Program-made: the position numbers and the translations under genes
The notes under the pieces: model-generated
What the model saw: the letters and a program-made list of their open reading frames with translations, nothing else
Databases searched by the model: none
Told to the model about the DNA's origin: nothing
Assembly (NCBI GenBank): GCA_039819065.1
Contig: JBCBSS010000004.1
Coordinates: 1-64,000, forward strand
From: JBCBSS01 sp039819065
GTDB taxonomy: Bacteria > Bacteroidota > Bacteroidia > Cytophagales > Cyclobacteriaceae
DNA: 64,000 nucleotides
Direction of reading: 5' to 3'
In this document: positions 18,117 to 26,017 of the stretch, in pieces
Layout of the letters: each line of letters begins with the position of its first letter
How positions within the stretch are numbered: the stretch's first letter is position 1

Positions 18117-18782
18117 ATGAAAGTATGCTGTATGCCAAGTGAAGAAGTTGAAATCAGGGGAGAAAAGCTGACGCTGTTTCCTGAGAAAGGTGCACTATGG
18201 AGCAGAAAATCTACATTGCTATTGGCCGATCTGCACCTCGGGAAAGTTAACCACTTCCGCAAATCCGGGATAGCGGTTCCTGAGAAAGCCAATGATCAGA
18301 ATACGGAGAAGCTCATTGATATCCTCCAACTGACCAAGCCGGAGAGAGTGATTTTCATGGGAGACCTCTTTCACAGTCATTACAACCTCGAATGGGAAGT
18401 ATTTGGTCAGGTAATCAATCACTTTACAGAAGTATCTTTTGAGTTGGTGCAGGGCAACCATGACATCATGAGCAGCTATCAATATGACAAGCACCGATTG
18501 AAGCTGCACAACAAACCGCTTGTTGAAAGCCCCTTTATTCTGTCCCACGAGCCCATGGAAGAAATTCCTGATGACTTATATAACATCGCTGGTCACGTGC
18601 ACCCAGGGGTAAGGTTACTCGGAAAAGGCCGTCAGGGTCTTCGACTACCGTGTTTCTACTTCAGCAAAAATCAAGCTTTGTTACCCGCCTTTGGTGCCTT
18701 TACCGGTATGTACCGAATCAGCCCTAAAAAAGAAGATAGTGTTTATCTTATTGTTGAGAATAGCGTGATCAAAGCCGAATAA
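18117..18782 (+). CDS. PdeM-like metallophosphoesterase (ligase-associated endonuclease family)
   Basis: 221 aa. Calcineurin-like phosphoesterase motifs in order: LLADLHLGK (~37), FMGDLFHSH (~82), VQGNHD (~113), LSHEP (~142) and AGHVHPG (~156). The arrangement and size match the PdeM/YkuE-like family called ligase-associated DNA damage response endonuclease. In many genomes this gene accompanies an ATP-dependent DNA ligase, a helicase and an exonuclease; none is here, so the repair link rests on family only. Met6 (18132) is an equally possible start. Confidence 0.75.
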   Translation: MKVCCMPSEEVEIRGEKLTLFPEKGALWSRKSTLLLADLHLGKVNHFRKSGIAVPEKANDQNTEKLIDILQLTKPERVIFMGDLFHSHYNLEWEVFGQVINHFTEVSFELVQGNHDIMSSYQYDKHRLKLHNKPLVESPFILSHEPMEEIPDDLYNIAGHVHPGVRLLGKGRQGLRLPCFYFSKNQALLPAFGAFTGMYRISPKKEDSVYLIVENSVIKAE

Positions 18783-18857
18783 AGCTTTGTATTTTAGGCA
18801 TGGCAATTGAACGAAATAATAAACGCTTATCGGTAGAATGATATCCAGAATTCCGCA

Positions 18858-18865
18858 TAAGTTTG
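18858..18865 (+). promoter_or_regulatory. Candidate -7 element of the CapA-SPOR gene
   Basis: TAAGTTTG fits TAnnTTTG and lies 31 bp before the ATG at 18897. The -33 TTG is not obvious. Confidence 0.4.
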
Positions 18866-18896
18866 TGATCATGACACTGAAGAAAAGTATTAGTAT

Positions 18897-20348
18897 ATGA
18901 AGCGTACAGCCTTTTTAATCGCTATTCTGTTTACGACCATTGGCAGTCTATCATGGGGGCAGACCCAAACAAAGGAGGGTCAAGATACGCTCAGCTTCTC
19001 ATTGATGTTCATAGGAGACATCATGCAGCACAGCACCCAAATCAGTTCAGCGTACAACCCTGTGGAAGATGACTACGACTATAATTCGTGCTTTCAATAT
19101 GTTAAGCCAGTTATAGAATCAGCAGACTATACCATTGCCAATTTAGAATTGACACTGGCTGGCAAACCCTATGCAGGCTATCCGCAGTTCAGTGCTCCTG
19201 ACAACTTAGCTGTAGCCTTAAAAAACGCCGGCATCGACTTTTTAGTGACCGCTAACAATCACTCTCTTGATAGAAGAAAGAAAGGCTTAGAGCGCACTAT
19301 TGATTTTCTGGACAGTATGCAGATTCCGCATACCGGTACCTTCAAAACCCAAGTAGAAAAAGATAGCACTTACCCCTATATGTTAGAGGAAAAAGGTTTT
19401 AAACTGGCCATTCTCAACTATACCTATGGCACCAATGGCATTCGTGTTACTACTCCTAACGTTGTCAACATGATCAATAAGGAGCAAATAGGTAAAGACA
19501 TTGAACTAGCCAAAAGCAAAAAGCCGGATGCCATTATCGTGGTCATGCATTGGGGCAAAGAGTATGTCAACCTGCCCAATGAAAGTCAAAAGAGCCTGGC
19601 TAAATTTTGCTTTGAAAAGGGTGCCAATGCTATCATTGGGGCTCACCCGCACGTACTTCAACCGATAGAATTCAGCAAATACGAAGACCCTACAAAAAAC
19701 AAGCTGGTAGCTTACTCATTGGGCAATTATGTCTCCAACCAGAGAACGAGAGGCAGGGATGGTGGTATGATGGTGGAACTTAAGCTCAAAAAAACACCGA
19801 ACGACGGCAAGACATGGATAGATGATGCAGGATACCATTTGACTTGGGTCTACCGTACCAGGGATTTACTCAAAGATTTCTACATACTCCCCACTTCCAT
19901 TCACACCAACGATACCACGTTAATCAAAGAAAAAGTGGATATCGATAAAATGAACCTGTTCATCAAAGATTCAAGGGCACTGCTAGGTAAACACAATAAG
20001 AATGTAGGTGAATACACCTATACACCGCGTGAAATTGAAGAAGAAAAAGAAGAAGAAGTGATCGCCCAAGAGCCTGAAGAAGAGGAAGAAGAAATCGTTT
20101 CGGAACCTGAGGTACTTAGCTACAAAATCCAATTCTTCGTTTCTTCAAAAACACTCAACCCAAAGAAGCTCCCTAAAAAGTATCGCAAGGACATAAGCTC
20201 GGAGAAAGCTGGTGAGGTCAACAAATACCTCATTGGCAATTTTGAAACGTCAGAAAAAGCACTCGCCTTTTTGGAAGAATTCAAGAAAGATAGCGATTTC
20301 AAGGATGCCTACATTGTGATCTACAAGAATGGCAACAGGATGGAATAA
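18897..20348 (+). CDS. CapA/PgsA-type metallophosphatase with C-terminal SPOR-like domain
   Basis: 483 aa. Signal peptide 1-~22. Residues ~33-330 are the CapA fold (poly-gamma-glutamate synthesis family), with FIGDIMQHS, ANLELTLAGKP, TANNHSLDR, VVMHWGKEY and GAHPHVLQP carrying the expected metal-ligand Asp, Asn and His. A very acidic linker (~388-415, many Glu) leads to a ~70-aa C-terminal region (YKIQFFVSS... AYIVIYKNG) that looks like a SPOR domain, which in known proteins binds denuded peptidoglycan. No capB/capC genes adjoin it, so I infer a periplasmic wall-associated phosphoesterase rather than polyglutamate synthesis. Confidence 0.8.
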   Translation: MKRTAFLIAILFTTIGSLSWGQTQTKEGQDTLSFSLMFIGDIMQHSTQISSAYNPVEDDYDYNSCFQYVKPVIESADYTIANLELTLAGKPYAGYPQFSAPDNLAVALKNAGIDFLVTANNHSLDRRKKGLERTIDFLDSMQIPHTGTFKTQVEKDSTYPYMLEEKGFKLAILNYTYGTNGIRVTTPNVVNMINKEQIGKDIELAKSKKPDAIIVVMHWGKEYVNLPNESQKSLAKFCFEKGANAIIGAHPHVLQPIEFSKYEDPTKNKLVAYSLGNYVSNQRTRGRDGGMMVELKLKKTPNDGKTWIDDAGYHLTWVYRTRDLLKDFYILPTSIHTNDTTLIKEKVDIDKMNLFIKDSRALLGKHNKNVGEYTYTPREIEEEKEEEVIAQEPEEEEEEIVSEPEVLSYKIQFFVSSKTLNPKKLPKKYRKDISSEKAGEVNKYLIGNFETSEKALAFLEEFKKDSDFKDAYIVIYKNGNRME

Positions 20349-20587
20349 CAGGTGTTGGTAGTAGTTGGTATAGAGTAAACAGTAATAGTTACCTGTCACT
20401 GCGAGGAACGAAGCAGTCTAGCGCATAGTAGGCAGTAGGCAACTAGCAGTAGACAAAGTACAGCAGGCAAGACATTATCACCACATTTACCAATCCGTCC
20501 TTCTGAGATTTAATATTTTAGTTTCAAATACACAAAATTGGATGACATTAGCTGAAATCATTTGGCGGTTCTGTTGTTCTGGGGAGT

Positions 20588-20609
20588 TTCCCCCTAATGT
20601 TAGGGGGAA
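20588..20609. repeat. Perfect 22-nt hairpin
   Basis: TTCCCCCTAA, a TG loop and TTAGGGGGAA form a 10-bp perfect stem. A further AAGGGGG follows at 20613. No T-run suggests that it is a terminator for capA, and it lies 240 bp past that gene. Confidence 0.6.
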
Positions 20610-20789
20610 TACAAGGGGGTAAGAATAGCAAAGGTTTTTAGTACATTACAAAAACACGTCATAAGTAAAGGATCTTAGTAGCGTACCGAACAACTTGAGT
20701 TAAGTCTATGATCAATTGATGGCATAAGACTGATGAAGGCACGAAAGTAACTTTCGAGCCAGTGGAGTTCTTCTTAAAAAAGTAGGCAG

Positions 20790-20879
20790 TAGCCAAATGA
20801 CAATTTATTTTAACGCATTTCTACCTGTTTCTTTGCTGCTCAAATCATGATAACGTTCTATCAAGTTTCTTTCAGAAGT
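20790..20879. repeat. Dispersed ~90-bp repeat, left copy
   Basis: Begins TAGCCAAATGACAATTTA and contains TTTCTACCTGTTTCTTT and TTTCTTTCAGAAG in that order. The same order is found at 25745-25842 in the same orientation, so the two copies bracket the sigma/DUF4252/ABC block. Confidence 0.65.
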
Positions 20880-21000
20880 ACATAATCGAGAAGTCTTATG
20901 AACTTGCCTGATGCCAACTAGCGAAGGCTATGAAAAAAAATTCAATCTTTTTTTAACTACCTTGTAACAAACAAGTAACACCCTCGTCTTGCCATTGAAT

Positions 21001-21510
21001 ATGAGTCTGGAAGCTTTCAAATCAAGGGTTTTACCCACTAAGAACAAACTGTACCGCTTCGCTTTACAGATCGTCAAAGACGATGAAGAAGCCAAGGATA
21101 TCGTGCAGGAAGTATTTATAAAGGTTTGGAACGGCAAGCAGGAAATCGAAGATTTGGAAAACACAGAGGCATGGTGCATGCGATTGACCAGAAATCTTTG
21201 TTACGACCGGGTCAAGTCCAAACGCTTCAAAACAACCGATTCTTTGGAACCCTCCATGTCTATTCAAGGTGGAGAAGTTCCTGACAAAACCATGGAAATG
21301 AGTGATACCATGAAGAGCATAGACAGATTTATACACAGCCTGCCGGAGAAACAACAGCAGGTAATGCGACTGAGGGATATCGAAGGGTACTCTTATAAAG
21401 AGATAGGCAAAATGCTGGAAATCGATATGAGTCAAGTGAAAGTGAACCTATTCAGAGCACGGAAAGCGGTGCGTGAGAACCTTGTAAACATCAATGCTTA
21501 TGGACTCTAA
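21001..21510 (+). CDS. ECF-type RNA polymerase sigma factor
   Basis: 169 aa from the ATG at 21001; a TTG at 20989 is also in frame but less likely. Sigma region 2 (~20-85) has FALQIVKDDEEAKDIVQEVFIKVW and a WCMRLTRNLCYD helix. Region 4 (~110-160) has LPEKQQQVMRLRDIEGYSYKEIG and the recognition helix MSQVKVNLFRARKAVRE. The next gene overlaps its end by 17 bp and looks like its membrane anti-sigma partner, followed by three DUF4252 genes that are probable targets or accessory parts. Confidence 0.9.
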   Translation: MSLEAFKSRVLPTKNKLYRFALQIVKDDEEAKDIVQEVFIKVWNGKQEIEDLENTEAWCMRLTRNLCYDRVKSKRFKTTDSLEPSMSIQGGEVPDKTMEMSDTMKSIDRFIHSLPEKQQQVMRLRDIEGYSYKEIGKMLEIDMSQVKVNLFRARKAVRENLVNINAYGL

Positions 21511-22015
21511 AAGAATAGAACAGTTACTCGAGAAGTACTGGGCGTGTGAAACGACAGTAGAGGAGGAAAATGAGCTCAAAGCATTCTTCAGTGAGCAACC
21601 TGTTCCAGATCATTTAAAAGAATATACCCCACTCTTCCAATACCTGGATGAGGAAAAGCATAAGGCCCTGGACGATAGCTTTGACGAAGAAGTACTCAGT
21701 AAGCTGGAGAATAAGAAGCCTGAAAAACAGGGCAAAATCATCAAAATGGCCAGTTGGTACGTGAAAGTTGCGGCCGCTGTGTTAGTGACCATTGCCGCTG
21801 CATTCCTGCTTAGGGAGCAATATCTAAAGTCTGATGTAAGACAACCAGTTGAAGAATCCCTTAGTGATGCAGAGCTGAGAGAGAAATTTGAAGAGGCTAA
21901 AGAAGCTCTTCAGAAGATCTCAAGCGCCCTGAACAAAGGGCAAGAACAGGTCGAAAAGATATCAGTATTCAATGATGCTGAAGAAAAAATAAAAGGAGAA
22001 CAAAAAGAACTTTAA
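21494..22015 (+). CDS. Putative membrane anti-sigma factor
   Basis: 173 aa, overlapping the sigma gene; Met3 at 21500 is an alternative start. The cytoplasmic N-terminus has RIEQLLEKYWACETTVEEENELKAFF, typical of the short helical region preceding the membrane helix in Bacteroidota sigma-linked proteins. A single membrane segment (~82-104, YVKVAAAVLVTIAAAFLL) is followed by a charged, coiled-coil-like periplasmic tail. I see no zinc-binding ZAS motif. The call rests on position and topology rather than a recognised anti-sigma domain. Confidence 0.7.
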   Translation: MLMDSKRIEQLLEKYWACETTVEEENELKAFFSEQPVPDHLKEYTPLFQYLDEEKHKALDDSFDEEVLSKLENKKPEKQGKIIKMASWYVKVAAAVLVTIAAAFLLREQYLKSDVRQPVEESLSDAELREKFEEAKEALQKISSALNKGQEQVEKISVFNDAEEKIKGEQKEL

Positions 22016-22034
22016 ACGAATTAAAACTCAAAAG

Positions 22035-22553
22035 ATGAAAAGATTAGTTGTATTTACATTACTCAGTGTAATGGCTTTCAGTGTAAGCGCACAGGATGAT
22101 GCGATTAGCAAGTTTTTCCAAAAATACAGTGATGACCCCGACTTTTCAGAAGTCAACATCACAGGCCGTATGTTCAGTCTTTTGACTGACCTGGAGATTG
22201 AAGATGAGGAAGACCAGGCCATTCTGGACGCCATAAGCCAACTATCAGGTTTGAAAGTACTAGCAAGAGATAATACCTCCAGAGGAAAAGAATTGTATCG
22301 AGAAGCTTATTCACTTGTATCCAAAAACAAGTATGAAGAGTTGATGTCCATCAGGGATGAGGACATGGATATGAAGTTCTTAATCAAAGAAGAAGGCAAC
22401 CAAATCAAAGAATTACTGATGATTGGAGGCGGTGATGACGAATTCTTCATCATGAGCATCTTCGGTATAATCGACTTGAAGCAAATCTCCAAGATCTCCA
22501 AAAAGATGAATATTGATGGGTTAGAAAAACTGGAAAAGCTTAATGACAACTAG
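22035..22553 (+). CDS. DUF4252 protein, copy 1
   Basis: 172 aa with a signal peptide (VVFTLLSVMAFSVSAQ). It has the family's layout: FFQKYSDDPDFSEVNITGRMFSLL, a central GLKVLARD strand, YEELMSIRDEDMDMKFLIKE and a final IFGIIDLKQIS. The molecular function of DUF4252 is unknown. It starts 19 bp after the anti-sigma-like gene, so it is probably in the same transcript. Confidence 0.85.
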   Translation: MKRLVVFTLLSVMAFSVSAQDDAISKFFQKYSDDPDFSEVNITGRMFSLLTDLEIEDEEDQAILDAISQLSGLKVLARDNTSRGKELYREAYSLVSKNKYEELMSIRDEDMDMKFLIKEEGNQIKELLMIGGGDDEFFIMSIFGIIDLKQISKISKKMNIDGLEKLEKLNDN

Positions 22554-22607
22554 GGCTTATAATCACTAACTCATTTTTATCTACTCAAAACCAAAAAACT
22601 CATTCTA

Positions 22608-23138
22608 ATGACAACGTTAAAAAAACTTTTATTACTACCTCTTTTCTTATTGGCTACGGTCGTTGTTTACGGCCAAAGCAAAACACTCGATTCATTCTAC
22701 AACAAATACAAAGATGATCGAGATGCTACTACTGTAACAGTAAGTGGATCAATATTCAATTTGATTAGTGCGGTGGCTGACCTCGCAGAGGAGACAGACG
22801 ACGAAGAAAAAGAGGAGCTAGAGGCTTTCTCGCGTATGGCTAAGAATATCAAATCCATGCAGGTGATATCTGTACCCATGTTCGAAACAGATCTTTCCTT
22901 GGCTGATATAGAATCACTAAGGAAGTCGCTCAAAGCAGAGAAGTATGAAGAGCTCATGAATGTGAAAGAAGGTAAAGAAATCATCAACTTCATGGCCCAG
23001 ACTAGCAAAAATGAGGTCAGTAATATGCTTGTCCTTATTCAGGAAAAGGACGAATTCACCATACTAAATATCGATGGGAGACTTGACCTTAAAGACCTGG
23101 CTGTGTTAGCCAGTAGCAGAGATAAGTGGAGTGACTGA
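22608..23138 (+). CDS. DUF4252 protein, copy 2
   Basis: 176 aa with a signal peptide (LLLLPLFLLATVVVYGQ). Same plan as the preceding gene: YNKYKDDRDATTVTVSGSIFNLI, KSMQVISVP, KYEELMNVKEGKEIINFMAQ and DGRLDLKDLAVLA. Divergence is high enough that the duplication is not recent. It lies 54 bp downstream of copy 1. Confidence 0.85.
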   Translation: MTTLKKLLLLPLFLLATVVVYGQSKTLDSFYNKYKDDRDATTVTVSGSIFNLISAVADLAEETDDEEKEELEAFSRMAKNIKSMQVISVPMFETDLSLADIESLRKSLKAEKYEELMNVKEGKEIINFMAQTSKNEVSNMLVLIQEKDEFTILNIDGRLDLKDLAVLASSRDKWSD

Positions 23139-23193
23139 TCTACTCAGCACCCATATTAATAGTTTTTATATTTAGGTTTAGGTTATAGATTTT

Positions 23194-23222
23194 AGACCTG
23201 CTGGTTTCCCACTAGCAGGTCT
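23194..23222 (+). terminator. Hairpin between DUF4252 copies 2 and 3
   Basis: AGACCTGCTGG and CTAGCAGGTCT form a strong stem with a 7-nt loop, followed by TGGCTTT, a weak T-tract. It may end or attenuate the sigma operon before the third DUF4252 gene. Confidence 0.55.
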
Positions 23223-23241
23223 TGGCTTTAAAATAGAATCA

Positions 23242-23721
23242 ATGAGAACAATTCAGAAAACAATCATCGCCCTTTTCTTCATTGCTCCTTCCATGCTCAT
23301 GGCACAGAGTAAGACTACCAAAGCCCTCCATGAGAAATATAGCGACGCTTTCAATCTGTTCTTCTACAACAACACGTTGAAAATGATGAATCAAACCGAC
23401 AGTGAAGAGTTTGATATGATCATCAGAGATATCGAGAAGGCCAAAGTATTACGGTTAGACAAAGAAAAATACAGTTTTGGAACCGCCGAATACAAACAGA
23501 TGGTCAGCGATTATCAAAGCGATGGCTTTGAAGAAGTCGTCAATATGCGGCAGAAGGAAGTCAAGTTTAATGCCTTCATTAAAGAAAAGAATGGCAAGAC
23601 CTTAGGCTTCGTCGTATTAATGGAAGAAGAGACGTCAGTTTATATAGTAGATATTGTAGGTTCGGTACCCCTCAACGAGTTGATCGCGCTGAGCCAAAAA
23701 ATGAAAGACTTCAAATTCTAA
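23242..23721 (+). CDS. DUF4252-like protein, copy 3
   Basis: 159 aa with a signal peptide (IIALFFIAPSMLMAQ). It is the shortest and most divergent of the three: LHEKYSDAFNLFFYNNTLKMM, AKVLRLDKE, FEEVVNMRQKEVKFNAFIKEK and VDIVGSVPLNELIALS. It is separated from copy 2 by a hairpin, so it may be expressed at a lower level. Confidence 0.75.
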   Translation: MRTIQKTIIALFFIAPSMLMAQSKTTKALHEKYSDAFNLFFYNNTLKMMNQTDSEEFDMIIRDIEKAKVLRLDKEKYSFGTAEYKQMVSDYQSDGFEEVVNMRQKEVKFNAFIKEKNGKTLGFVVLMEEETSVYIVDIVGSVPLNELIALSQKMKDFKF

Positions 23722-23847
23722 AACAGTAAGGATTCGTTCAAAAGGAATCATTACCGCTCGTACAACCCTACCTTGTTATTCGGCCTTTTTTACTAATTTC
23801 AGCCGTCTGAAAATCAACTACTTATTGCTTTTACTAAATCAGATCTT

Positions 23848-24741
23848 TTGGAAACAGTACTTGAAATAAAAAATCTGACCAAACGCTATGGGCGCATTAC
23901 CGCAGTGAATGAGCTCTCGCTTGAGGTCAAACGGGGAGAAGTATTTGGTATACTTGGCCCCAACGGTAGTGGTAAAACGACTACCCTCGGTATCATTCTC
24001 GATGTCATCAATAGTAATGGCGGTGGCTACCAATGGTTTGGCCAACCAGGATCAAAAGAGACCAGAAAACGTGTGGGTGCTGTATTGGAATCACCCATCT
24101 TTTATCCTTACCTCACGGCCGTTAAGAACCTTGAGATTGTAGCCAGAATCAAGGAGGTGCCCCTAGACAATATCGATAAGGTGCTTAAACAAGTCGGGCT
24201 CTACGAAAGAAGAGATTACAACTTCAAAACCTACTCACTAGGGATGAAGCAGCGTCTTTCAATTGCATCAGCCTTGCTTTGTGATCCTGAAGTCATGATA
24301 CTGGATGAGCCGACCAATGGCCTCGATCCTATGGGTATTGCTCAAATCAGAGACCTGATCAAAGACATCGCCAAAAGCGGCAAAACGATCATTTTGGCCA
24401 GTCACCTGCTCGATGAAGTGCAAAAGGTATGCACGCACTTCGCGGTACTGAATAGAGGTAAAAAACTTTACCAGGGCTTAGTCGAGGATGTCGGCAAAGG
24501 TGCTCAGGAGGTAGAGGTAAGAGCCGAACATGACGGCCTGGAAGATGTTCTTAAGGCTTACCCTAAAGCCTCATCAGTGAAATTTGACAGTGGTAGCCAT
24601 ATCGTTACTATGAAAGAAGGAGGTAACAGTGCTGAACTCAATGCCTATCTTTTTGAAAAGGGTATCACAGCTTCCCATCTATTCACTCAAAAAAGAACGC
24701 TGGAAAAACAATTCCTTGAAATCTTAGCCGAATCCAAATGA
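23848..24741 (+). CDS. ABC transporter ATP-binding protein
   Basis: 297 aa, TTG start. Walker A GPNGSGKT (~37-44), signature YSLGMKQRLSIA (~130-141), Walker B VMILDEPTNGLDP and the switch His in LASHLLDEV. The C-terminal ~80 residues form the extension typical of the drug/antibiotic-exporter-like (CcmA/NatA) group. It overlaps by 4 bp (ATGA) the permease gene, so the two form a two-gene exporter. The substrate is unknown. Confidence 0.92.
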   Translation: METVLEIKNLTKRYGRITAVNELSLEVKRGEVFGILGPNGSGKTTTLGIILDVINSNGGGYQWFGQPGSKETRKRVGAVLESPIFYPYLTAVKNLEIVARIKEVPLDNIDKVLKQVGLYERRDYNFKTYSLGMKQRLSIASALLCDPEVMILDEPTNGLDPMGIAQIRDLIKDIAKSGKTIILASHLLDEVQKVCTHFAVLNRGKKLYQGLVEDVGKGAQEVEVRAEHDGLEDVLKAYPKASSVKFDSGSHIVTMKEGGNSAELNAYLFEKGITASHLFTQKRTLEKQFLEILAESK

Positions 24742-25556
24742 TCAGATTAGTTAGAATAGAACTCAATAAACTGCTCAATTATCGCCCATTTAAGGTGTTG
24801 AGCATACTATACGCCTTCATACTCATTTTTGTCCCCATCATTATTCTGGAAATAATGAAATGGCTTCAATCACTAGCCGATGGTGCGGACTTCGATGGTG
24901 TTAATATCATGAAGGTACCTGTTTTTCACTTTCCTGATATCTGGCAAAACCTCAGCTTCGTCAGTACTTTTTCTGAGATCATATTGGCCTTGATCATGAT
25001 CATGATGGTCACTAACGAATTTAGTTTTAAAACGGTGAGGCAAAACGTGATTGATGGGTTCGACAGGAAAGACTTCTTCATATCTAAGGTATTGACCGCG
25101 GTCATGTTAAGCTTAGCCTCCACGATCATTCTATTTCTAGTGTGTATTGTGGTAGGTTTAATCTACTCTCCAGAAATTGACATGAGTAGAATGTTCAAAT
25201 ATGTAGAGTTCATTCCAGCATATTTTCTGGAAGTATTTGCTTATTTGTCTTTTGCATTGTTAGTAGGTTTCCTGATCAAAAGAACAGCATTTGCTATTAT
25301 ACTCATGCTATTCTATGGTGGCATACAAGGAGTAGTCATCGGAATTTTAAGGAACATTTTGCCATCGTCCTTTGACCCCGTTTATGAGTACTTTCCTACA
25401 AGAGGGATAAGCCATCTGGTTCCATTTCCGTTTGCGAGGTACTATTTTCAGGAAATACAAGACTATGTATCCATTCAATGGTTGATTATTACAATTGTCT
25501 ACATAGCGATATTCTTATATCTCAGCTATTTGAGATTAAGGAAAAGTGATTTATAA
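24738..25556 (+). CDS. ABC transporter permease
   Basis: 272 aa with about six membrane segments, at ~18-38, ~70-95, ~115-145, ~155-180, ~185-205 and ~245-265. An N-terminal amphipathic MIRLVRIELNKLLNYR helix is typical of ABC-2 type permeases that pair with NatA-like ATPases. It overlaps its ATPase gene by 4 bp. No additional binding or fusion protein is adjacent. Confidence 0.85.
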   Translation: MIRLVRIELNKLLNYRPFKVLSILYAFILIFVPIIILEIMKWLQSLADGADFDGVNIMKVPVFHFPDIWQNLSFVSTFSEIILALIMIMMVTNEFSFKTVRQNVIDGFDRKDFFISKVLTAVMLSLASTIILFLVCIVVGLIYSPEIDMSRMFKYVEFIPAYFLEVFAYLSFALLVGFLIKRTAFAIILMLFYGGIQGVVIGILRNILPSSFDPVYEYFPTRGISHLVPFPFARYYFQEIQDYVSIQWLIITIVYIAIFLYLSYLRLRKSDL

Positions 25557-25567
25557 AAGCCTAAAAA

Positions 25568-25613
25568 GCTGTCTCAATGGGGTTGTCTATGCCGATATGC
25601 CCATTGAGGCAGC
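25568..25613 (+). terminator. Long hairpin after the ABC permease
   Basis: GCTGTCTCAATGGG and CCCATTGAGGCAGC form a 14-bp stem with one G-U pair and an 18-nt loop, 12 bp after the stop. There is no strong T-run, so it could be a terminator or a repeat element. Confidence 0.5.
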
Positions 25614-25705
25614 CATTACTCTCTCTACTTGCTGGCCCTCACTGCCTATTTTGGTGCTATAACCAAAAGACGATCTAAATAGATGTTTTTGGCGGTATCA
25701 TTACT

Positions 25706-25735
25706 CGTTGGAGACAACTACAACGAGGGCGTTGA
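25706..25735. repeat. REP-like hairpin, copy 2
   Basis: Nearly the same 30 bp as 4577-4606: a GTTG-GAGA-CAAC hairpin followed by CAACGAGGGCGTTGA. Confidence 0.6.
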
Positions 25736-25744
25736 AATACGCAC

Positions 25745-25842
25745 TAGCCAAATGACAATTTACTTCTATTTATTTCAATGTATTTCTACCTGTTTCTTTT
25801 CTACTTAAATCGTGCTACCCTCCAATAAGTTTCTTTCAGAAG
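25745..25842. repeat. Dispersed ~90-bp repeat, right copy
   Basis: Same order of blocks as 20790-20879 with small insertions (TAGCCAAATGACAATTTA, TTTCTACCTGTTTCTTT, AAGTTTCTTTCAGAAG). A partial third copy of the middle block follows at ~25895. Confidence 0.65.
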
Positions 25843-26017
25843 GACTGAAAGCAAACAGCTAAAGAATAATAGTAAGCAATTTGGACTATCTATTTCTATC
25901 GGTTTCTACCTGTTTCTTTTTATTTCTACCTACCTCACCACCATTCAAATAAAACCAACTGCGGTTCCGAATTTTCGTTGTTAAGATTATATTTAGAAGA
26001 ACATCCGATACTTAACT

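Larger units (their letters stand above)
20349..21000. other. Repeat-rich intergenic region
   Basis: About 650 bp. It holds a low-complexity run based on variants of CAGTAGGC (20425-20470), a perfect palindrome at 20588-20609, and one copy of a ~90-bp dispersed repeat (20790-20879). No ORF is supported. The last ~60 bp probably hold the sigma-gene promoter. Confidence 0.5.
25557..26017. other. Repeat-rich intergenic region
   Basis: About 460 bp. It contains, in order, a long hairpin (25568-25613), a REP-like hairpin (25706-25735), the right copy of the ~90-bp dispersed repeat (25745-25842), and further variants of TTTCTACCTGTTTCTTT near 25900-25925. No ORF is supported. TATATTTA near 25990 is a weak -7 candidate for the TPR gene. 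Confidence 0.5.

Noticed and set aside
20425..20470. CRISPR-like short repeats (variants of CAGTAGGC)
   Set aside because: The units are too short, irregular and without spacers of constant length; no cas genes are present.
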